Part shown: in pieces, positions 59,401-64,000 of the stretch
How positions within the stretch are numbered: the first letter of the stretch is position 1
How the letters are laid out: each line of letters opens with the position of its first letter
From: Rahnella aquatilis CIP 78.65 = ATCC 33071
Lineage (GTDB): Bacteria; Pseudomonadota; Gammaproteobacteria; Enterobacterales; Enterobacteriaceae
Direction of reading: 5' to 3'
Length of the DNA stretch: 64,000 nucleotides
Assembly: GCF_000241955.1 (NCBI RefSeq)
Contig: NC_016818.1
Span: 2,232,001-2,296,000 of the forward strand
Program-made: the position numbers and the translations under genes
Notes under the pieces: model-generated
What the model was told of the DNA's origin: nothing
The model's input: only the letters and a program-made list of their open reading frames with translations
Database searches by the model: none

Positions 59401-62400
59401 GCTCGGCTTGTTAGATGATGATGAAATTGGGGTTTATACCGGAACGGGCTGGCGTCACACCGGTGGGAGCAATGGCAAAGGAGACGGCGCTGAAGAAGAA
59501 TATACTTTTGTTGGTTTAGCGCCTACGAAAGCTGCCTCTGACAGAAAATTTCTTGTAGGTACTTCCACTGTAACCGCCATTGCCAGTGGCGGGGCGGGCC
59601 GCATTGCCGCAAACCGCAATTTAACGATATCTGGCGACACGTTAGATAATATTGCCAGTACTGTTCTTGCCGGAAGCAACATAACGCTTTCCGGCACCAA
59701 CCTGAACAACCAGTCCTATGAAAACAGCATTGAGAATGAGTACCTGACCTATCAGTACAGTGGCACAACAGGGGTGCAACCGGCCGATGCCACCGTTATC
59801 CCTGATATCCGGAAAGGGAAAAGAAGGGGGGTAGACTACAGGACGGATTTAGGGGATAAGTTTACCTACACATTAACCGGTGGACCCGCTTACGAAACCC
59901 TCAGCACCGGCGAAGGTCTCCGCGCCGTTATTCAGGCCGGTGGGGCGGTTAACGCCAGTTTCAGTAATAACATCAGCAATACCACGACCTCTGCTAACGC
60001 AGGCGGTTTATCCCATGCGATAAGCGCCCCGTCTCTGAACGGTACGTCGGGCCTGCAACAGGTCAGCGGCTCGCAAAGCAAACAGCTGGCATCCGCACAA
60101 AACCTGACCGTCGGCTCGGTACAGTGGAACAATTCCGTCACCGATGCGTTAAAGCAGATTGGCAATCAGGGCGCTGCGCTGACGGATTACCCGCTGCCGA
60201 CCGGCAATAACGGTTTGTTTGTGGCGAGCACTAATCCTGCCAGCCCGTATCTGATCACTACCAACCCACAACTGGGCGGGATCGGTAAAACCGATCCGTC
60301 ACTGTTCAATGCGCTGAACGATTACCTTGCGCGACCGACGTCTGCGATATCTGCCGTGGGCAAACAGGCCACCTCGGGTGGTACCGGCCTGAGCTCTGCG
60401 GCCTTTTCTGCAACGCCGGTGGCAGGTCAGGTTGTCCATCCTGCGGTTCAGCCGGGCACACCTTCCGGCCCGCGTATTGAAACGGCACCGGTCTATACCG
60501 ACGAGAGCAAATTCCTCGGCTCGGCCTACTTTATGGACCGGCTGAAGCTGACGCCGGATTACGACTACAAATTCCTCGGCGATGCCGCCTTCGATACCCG
60601 TTATGTCGATAACGCCGTGCTCAGCCAGACCGGGCAGCGCTACGTCGGCGGCACAGGGTCAGACCTCGCGCAGATGCAGTATCTGATTGATAACGCCGCC
60701 GAACAGCAGGCCGGTCTGGGCCTGCAACTGGGCGTCAGCCTGTCGCCGGAACAGGTCGCTGCGCTGACCAAAAGCATCGTCTGGTGGGAAAAAACCACCG
60801 TCAACGGCCAGACGGTTCTGGCACCTAAACTCTATCTTTCTGCCAACGACACCCACGCGGTGACCGGCAGCGTGATTTCCGGGAACACCGTCAATCTCGA
60901 CGCCGGGCATATCGTCAACGCCGGCAGCACCCTGCAGGCCGAAACGCAACTGGCTGCGAAAAGCAGCAGTTCGCTGGATAACCTTAACGCCGGGCTGATT
61001 GCCTCTAACGGCAGTCTGCAGCTGAGCGCGCTGGGCGATATCAATAATATCGGTTCCTCCATTAGCGGACAGACCGTGGCACTGGCCTCGGTCAGCGGCG
61101 ATATCAACAACGTTACGCAGGCGCAGCAGTGGACGGCCGCGCCGACCACCAGCAAAAGCAAAACGTCTCAGCTGACCTTCAGCCAGACCCAGACCGGCGA
61201 CGTGGCCGGTATCTCGGCCACTGACGGGCTCTCGCTTACCGCCGGTCACGACATCAACAACACCGGCGCCCGGCTCACGGCGGGCAGTGACCTGCAACTG
61301 GTGGCGCTGAACGACATCAGCATCACCGGCAATGCGCTCAGCACCAGCAAAACCACGGCGAAAAGCAGCGCGCAGACCACCGACAGCCAGGCCAGCACGG
61401 TCAGCGCGGGCGGTAATTTGTCGGCCAGCGCGGGGCACGACCTGACGGTGGCGGGCAGCGCCGTCACCGCCAAAGGCGACGCCACGCTGGCGGCAGTCAA
61501 CGACATCAACCTCAACACGATGGACCAGAGCAGCCATCAGACCAGCGGTAAAAATCAGACAGACAGCAACAATGCCACCCGCACGGTGGTGAGCAGCGGC
61601 GGTGACCTGACGCTCAGCGCCGGGCGCGACCTTAACTCGCAGGCGGCGCAACTCACCGCTGACCTCAACGCCTCACTTAGCGCCGGCCGCGACGTCAACC
61701 TGAACGCGCAACAGACCAGCACCTACAGCGAAACACACGGCAGCAAAAGCGTGAGTATCCGCGAGAATGTGGGGCAGGAAGGAACGGCGGTGGTCAGCGG
61801 CGGGAGCACCAAAATTAAAGCGGGTCAGGATGTAAATGCTAACGCAGCAAGTGTTACGGCGAAGCAGGACATTGCCGTCAATGCTGGCCGAGATGTCAAT
61901 CTTGATACCGCCACAGAGAGCAGTTATGCCTACGATGAGAAGACCAGAACCAGGAAGCACCTTTTCTCGAAAACCACCACACACACAATCAGTGAAGACA
62001 GTTCCACTCACGAAAAAGGTTCGCTGCTAAGTGGCGATAATGTTGCTGTTACGGCGGGCAATAATTTACTGGTGAAAGGTTCTTCGGTGGTCGGCGATGG
62101 TGATGTGACGCTGAAGGCAGGGAGCAATGTCGATATTGTCGCGGCTACAAACACGGATTCAAGCTGGCGGCTGAGCGAGACCAAAAAAAGTGGCCTGATG
62201 GGCACGGGTGGTCTTGGCGTGACGATTGGGTCATCACAGACACGCCATGAACTGAAAGAGCAGGGAACATCGCAAAGTCAGAGTGTGAGTACTGTGGGAA
62301 GCACCGCTGGCAATCTGAGTATCACTGCGGGGAGTCAGGCGCATATTGGTGGCGCAGACCTTGTAGCGGCTAAGGATATGTCGATAACTGGCGACAGCGT

Positions 62401-64000
62401 CGTTATTGATCCCGGACACGATAAACGCAGCAGTGATGAAAAATTTGAACAGAAATCAACGGGGCTTACGCTTGCACTTTCCGGTGCTGTTGCTGATGCG
62501 GTGAATTCTGCTATTGCTGCCACACAGAGCGCGAAGCAGGAAAGTGATGGACGTCTGGCGGCGCTGCAGGCGACCAAAGCGGCACTTTCCGGTGCTCAGG
62601 CCATGCTCGCTAAACAGCAGGCTAACGTCAGTGCAGACCCGAATAACGGCGTAGGTATCAGCATTTCGCTGACGTCGCAGCAGTCAAAATCATCGCAACA
62701 TCAGCAAAGTGATACCGTCAATGGCTCCACGCTGAATGCGGGGGACAATTTATCGATTACTGCGACAGGCAAAGGTAACGACTCACACAGTGGTGATATT
62801 GCTATTGGCGGCAGTCAGCTAAAAGCGGGTGGTAATACGTCTCTGAATGCCGCCCATGATATCTTGCTGACCGGCGCGGCAAATACCCAGGAAAGCACGG
62901 GCAAAAATAGCAGCAACGGCGGCGGTGTTGGCCTGAGTTTCGGAGTAGGCAGCGGGAGTGCCGGACTGAGCATATTTGCCAGCGTTAATGGGGCAAAAGG
63001 CAATGATAAAGGTAATGGCACCCGTTGGTCAGAAACCACGCTCGACAGCGGTGGTAAAGTCACCCTCAACAGCGGACGTGATACCACCTTGTCAGGCGCG
63101 CAGGTGAACGGCAATAAAGTCGTGGTTGATGCTGGCCGCGACCTGACTATCACCAGTCTGCAGGACAGCGATGACTATAAATCGAAGCAAACCAGCTTCG
63201 GTGCAGGTGGCAGCTTTACCTTTGGTTCCATGAGTGGCTCAGGCTACATCAACCTCAGCCAGGATAAAATGAACAGCACCTACGAGAGTGTCGTAGAGCA
63301 AAGTGGCATTTATGCTGGGCAGGATGGGTTTGATATCCATGTGGGCGATCATACCCAACTGAACGGTGGTGTGATTGCCAGTCAGGGAACGGCGGACAAA
63401 AACCTGCTGGATACCGGTACGCTCGGTTTCAGTGATATCGGCAACGAAGCAGATTATAAGGTCAGCCACAGCGGCATCAGTCTGAGCGGTGGCAATGGTG
63501 CCAGCGTGATGAGCAACGCGATGTCGAACGTGGGTAACGTTCTGGCCGGGCTGAACGGTAAAGGCCATGCGGATGGCACCACCCAGTCGGCGGTGGCAGA
63601 CGGAACCATTATCGTTCGTGATACCGCCAATCAGCAGCAAAGCGTGGCCGATTTAAGCCGTGACACAGACCATGCAAATGGCAGTATCAGTCCGATTTTT
63701 GACAAAGAAAAAGAGCAGAAGCGCCTGCAGGCGAGCCAGCTGGTGGGTGAGATTGCGGGTCAGATGACCGATATCGTCAATACTTATGGCGATATCCAGG
63801 CGTTGAAGGATCTGGGCGGTGTGCCTGAAGGGATGTCTGCGAATGACAGAGAAAGTTATCTCAAAACTCTGCGAAACAGTGATGCTTATCAGGCCGAAAT
63901 TAGAAATTATGGTATTGGCAGCAATAACCAGATGGTGGTACAGGCACTCAGTGGCGTATTGCAGGGGATTGTCAGCGGCAACATCAGTGGAGCAATCGCA
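53459..64000 (+). CDS. Giant TpsA exoprotein, CdiA/HecA type (3' end outside window)
   Basis: The frame from ATG 53459 (AGAAGGA upstream) is open wherever I read it and still open at 64000, 3,514 codons. Domains in order: signal peptide about 1-34; TPS secretion domain with NPNL (102-105) and NPYGI (143-147), plus Cys149/Cys152; long FHA-1-type repeats to about 1,950; a compositionally different stretch about 1,970-2,160; a YP-like block from about 2,342 (SKFLGSAYFMDRLKL, GDAAFDTRYVDNAV, SLSPEQVAALTKSIVWWEK); FHA-2-type repeats from about 2,480; and from about 3,380 the segment GTIIVRDTANQQQSVADLSRD...PIFDKEKEQKRLQ...ALSGVLQGIVSGNISGAIA, which in CdiA leads to the pre-toxin domain. The toxin end is not in view. 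A haemolysin or adhesin role remains possible. Confidence 0.93.
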   Translation, partial: MKSITEQPVALWRKALAYGLMGWLVWQPVMPAFAAGITVAEGNTRTDQAGNGVPVVNIATPNQAGISHNKYNDFNVGQQGLILNNATGKLTRTQLGGLIQNNPNLTAGQEAKGIINEVVSSNPSQLNGYMEVAGKAANVMVANPYGITCNGCGFLNTPNATLTTGKPVLNADGSLQSLDVTQGAITVEGQGLDARTSDSFSLISRAAQINAGLYARDLNVTLGANRVDAQGNATPISGAGVPSVAIDTGALGGMYANRIHLVSSDKGVGVNLGNLNASVGDMQIDASGRLTLSNATAAGKLTANAQAIALNGTQQSGGDMAINSQGQLAVQGSQVTSGGNMTLAADQLNSGNTAQVSAAGNIHATAGNGSQWQGKLTAGKDLQLNTGDLTNNGLIAANGNARITTQRLTNTGTLQAQGTQDLQATTLDNSGVVQASGALTLTAGETQLGGLLSTDNQLTGRFGQLSTLAGSQIQSGTDADIGVQGSAVLGGNVRAGQNLRLSSGSLSSASSAKLYAVGNVQAEAGNNGVWNGSLTAGGNLGVSAGDMTNNGTLAASGNTQLNVGSLSTTGDSTITSAGALSLTADDAQLGGLISGDNLLTGRFGELTTLAGSQLQSGTDADVQATGKAILGGNLRAGQNLLLSSGSLSSDNTAQVYGVGDVQANAGNNGVWNGSLTAGGNLGVSAGNMTNNGTLAASGNTQLTTQTLTNGGLIQAQGTQTLNASELNNSGKMQSGGAQNITANTLSNQGLIGSQKGLDLQVADQMTVGEQGSLFAGDRLNIGGGQMIVDGTLTGKNGLTLNSTSLNAGQNSLITSLGDIQLNAAQQALGGQLSTSGNVGLNATDLSVGALGSVHSDKDLSLTATGSATLAGALDGNTLEAGGGTLQVTGSGSLASTGDMQLSARQQQLDGTTSAGNTLSITADRLNAAQGGKTSAQNDVQATVASGGQWSGSLIAGRDLNFTAHDFSNGGTLAANRNGQFSFGTLTNNGLLQSLGTQQLDGDTFNNNGTAQSGGDQTLTLSQFNNQGLTGTRGDIILNADGVTNGDTATLLAGGQLTLNTAQADLGGTLTGTQGATFNATALTTRAGSVQSSQGDVALKTDTANLNGFLSADGNAALTTQQLTTGNGSQTQGKNALGISASEKADLAGKLVTPGTLTVQAGTLTNGAALGADNVDITATSLTNNGAITADDGLHVKAGTLQQQGSLSAQNQMTLEGQTLVNQGNISGGNVGVNVSGSLTNQGTGVISAGNGLTVTAPVVINNGQLLAQTVGVNATGISNNGLMQGNGGTTLTASTLTNGAQGQVLSGGTLGVQAGDTQNQGRLQGSQLTLTGNSLTNGGTALGTNGLNAQMQGDLNNSGSLLSSGDVTVNAATLENSGQLLSDKTATVTADHVSNTGQIQGDTLALTANNADNSGNLIGLKGLTAQLQQDLTNATSGKMLTQGALTVTAAHVTNNGNWQADSADLHAGQLDLNGAIQTAALAKLTLTGGLNTQAQGKIISTGLAILQAANLNNQGNWSADNLTLTGGALISSGGISGVSALAATLSGQLQVQQGGTLLSGGSATLNAGNIANSGTLQAGNLTFTTNSISNTGQLQGQQSLQGTVQNGITNLSGGTVRSQGTLDLGAQTLLNQGQMQGDGVSHLTLTGNLNNQGTLLTGGRLTVSAPVLTNSGTLQAQGLTMTGGTLNNSGTLTGQGDSALNVTQMTNQGQLQGDRLTLTGNELHNTGTVLGSQSLGLNVQNADNQAGGKLYSAGNLTLVTPVLNQAGSLLALGDMTLQLGSGFTQTGTLAAGQTLSLSAQGDLNVLGTLQGNGIQLSSTGNFTNSGQLRGGGGTVGVDAGNIQLNGSGSVQSGGDIRVASRGVLNNSGFVGGAGNVVMSAGGQLTNSALLYAGNNMQLLADSIHNNYGDILAGNSLWLQRDAAGNANSEVVNTSGDIETTNGDITINTGHLLNQRDGLSTSSSYQAANSPASLGQATMSIQLGLLDDDEIGVYTGTGWRHTGGSNGKGDGAEEEYTFVGLAPTKAASDRKFLVGTSTVTAIASGGAGRIAANRNLTISGDTLDNIASTVLAGSNITLSGTNLNNQSYENSIENEYLTYQYSGTTGVQPADATVIPDIRKGKRRGVDYRTDLGDKFTYTLTGGPAYETLSTGEGLRAVIQAGGAVNASFSNNISNTTTSANAGGLSHAISAPSLNGTSGLQQVSGSQSKQLASAQNLTVGSVQWNNSVTDALKQIGNQGAALTDYPLPTGNNGLFVASTNPASPYLITTNPQLGGIGKTDPSLFNALNDYLARPTSAISAVGKQATSGGTGLSSAAFSATPVAGQVVHPAVQPGTPSGPRIETAPVYTDESKFLGSAYFMDRLKLTPDYDYKFLGDAAFDTRYVDNAVLSQTGQRYVGGTGSDLAQMQYLIDNAAEQQAGLGLQLGVSLSPEQVAALTKSIVWWEKTTVNGQTVLAPKLYLSANDTHAVTGSVISGNTVNLDAGHIVNAGSTLQAETQLAAKSSSSLDNLNAGLIASNGSLQLSALGDINNIGSSISGQTVALASVSGDINNVTQAQQWTAAPTTSKSKTSQLTFSQTQTGDVAGISATDGLSLTAGHDINNTGARLTAGSDLQLVALNDISITGNALSTSKTTAKSSAQTTDSQASTVSAGGNLSASAGHDLTVAGSAVTAKGDATLAAVNDINLNTMDQSSHQTSGKNQTDSNNATRTVVSSGGDLTLSAGRDLNSQAAQLTADLNASLSAGRDVNLNAQQTSTYSETHGSKSVSIRENVGQEGTAVVSGGSTKIKAGQDVNANAASVTAKQDIAVNAGRDVNLDTATESSYAYDEKTRTRKHLFSKTTTHTISEDSSTHEKGSLLSGDNVAVTAGNNLLVKGSSVVGDGDVTLKAGSNVDIVAATNTDSSWRLSETKKSGLMGTGGLGVTIGSSQTRHELKEQGTSQSQSVSTVGSTAGNLSITAGSQAHIGGADLVAAKDMSITGDSVVIDPGHDKRSSDEKFEQKSTGLTLALSGAVADAVNSAIAATQSAKQESDGRLAALQATKAALSGAQAMLAKQQANVSADPNNGVGISISLTSQQSKSSQHQQSDTVNGSTLNAGDNLSITATGKGNDSHSGDIAIGGSQLKAGGNTSLNAAHDILLTGAANTQESTGKNSSNGGGVGLSFGVGSGSAGLSIFASVNGAKGNDKGNGTRWSETTLDSGGKVTLNSGRDTTLSGAQVNGNKVVVDAGRDLTITSLQDSDDYKSKQTSFGAGGSFTFGSMSGSGYINLSQDKMNSTYESVVEQSGIYAGQDGFDIHVGDHTQLNGGVIASQGTADKNLLDTGTLGFSDIGNEADYKVSHSGISLSGGNGASVMSNAMSNVGNVLAGLNGKGHADGTTQSAVADGTIIVRDTANQQQSVADLSRDTDHANGSISPIFDKEKEQKRLQASQLVGEIAGQMTDIVNTYGDIQALKDLGGVPEGMSANDRESYLKTLRNSDAYQAEIRNYGIGSNNQMVVQALSGVLQGIVSGNISGAIA
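54797..55561 (+). repeat. Intragenic 423-bp tandem repeat in tpsA
   Basis: A segment of about 105 bp at 55034-55138 recurs at 55457-55561 with three differences, exactly 423 bp (141 codons) apart. The block beginning CAGCTTGGCGG at 54797 recurs at 55220 with the same period but more divergence. The unit encodes FHA-1-type beta-helix turns (NNGVWNGSLTAGGNLGVSAG). Confidence 0.9.

Noticed and set aside
54025..63640. Many - strand open frames of 60-330 codons opposite tpsA
   Set aside because: They arise from the repetitive, GC-rich beta-helix code of tpsA; their translations are low-complexity Leu/Pro/Ala or Gln/Ala/Val-rich strings.

Overview
The window is a piece of a chromosome from the order Enterobacterales. 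Almost every housekeeping protein is a close match to its Escherichia coli counterpart (Zwf, Eda, PykA, HexR, FadD, MinCDE, FadR, NhaB, NadE, MepM). The gene order, the ERIC element and the desferrioxamine genes point to the Rahnella/Ewingella/Serratia side of the order. That genus-level guess is inference from remembered gene sets, not from a search.

Layout. 1-1.0 kb: the C-terminal half of a second, divergent elongation factor G that is not followed by tuf. 1.1-5.3 kb: accessory genes, namely a ccdAB toxin-antitoxin pair, wrbA, an unknown 73-aa gene, a trimeric (YadA-type) adhesin with a collagen-like tract, a divergent helix-turn-helix gene and an EthD-family gene. 5.4-11.8 kb: a CPA1-type antiporter, then the conserved block znuB-znuC / znuA-mepM-lpxM. 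11.9-18.5 kb: an MdfA-like exporter and the siderophore operon dfoJ-dfoA-dfoC, lying between lpxM and pykA, which are neighbours in E. coli. 19.1-24.4 kb: central carbon genes pykA, hexR, zwf and eda, with predicted HexR boxes and no edd. 24.4-36.8 kb: conserved genes (yoaB, yoaA, tsaB, yeaY, fadD, rnd, minCDE, ycgL, a lytic transglycosylase, ycgM, ycgN). 36.8-51.3 kb: an IraP-like anti-adaptor, a YdiK-type permease, a 33-aa membrane protein, dsbB, nhaB, fadR, spoVR/ycgB, an alpha/beta hydrolase, dadA-dadX, a Bcr-type exporter, nadE and ydiY. 51.7 kb to the end: a two-partner secretion pair, a TpsB transporter and a giant CdiA/HecA-type TpsA that runs off the right edge after more than 3,500 codons.

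How the parts fit. ZnuABC imports zinc and its two divergent transcripts share a Zur box. DfoJ, DfoA and DfoC convert lysine to cadaverine, N-hydroxylate it, acylate it and condense the units into a hydroxamate siderophore; the dfoJ promoter carries a Fur box between its -35 and -10 hexamers and a consensus CRP site near -90. HexR probably ties pykA and zwf to the keto-deoxy-phosphogluconate branch. FadR and its target fadD are both present. DadA and DadX degrade alanine. The most consequential accessory system is the TpsB/TpsA pair: its domain order (TPS domain, FHA-1-type repeats, a compositionally odd stretch, a YP-like block, FHA-2-type repeats, a pre-toxin-like stretch) is that of contact-dependent inhibition proteins, but the toxin and immunity region lies beyond the window.
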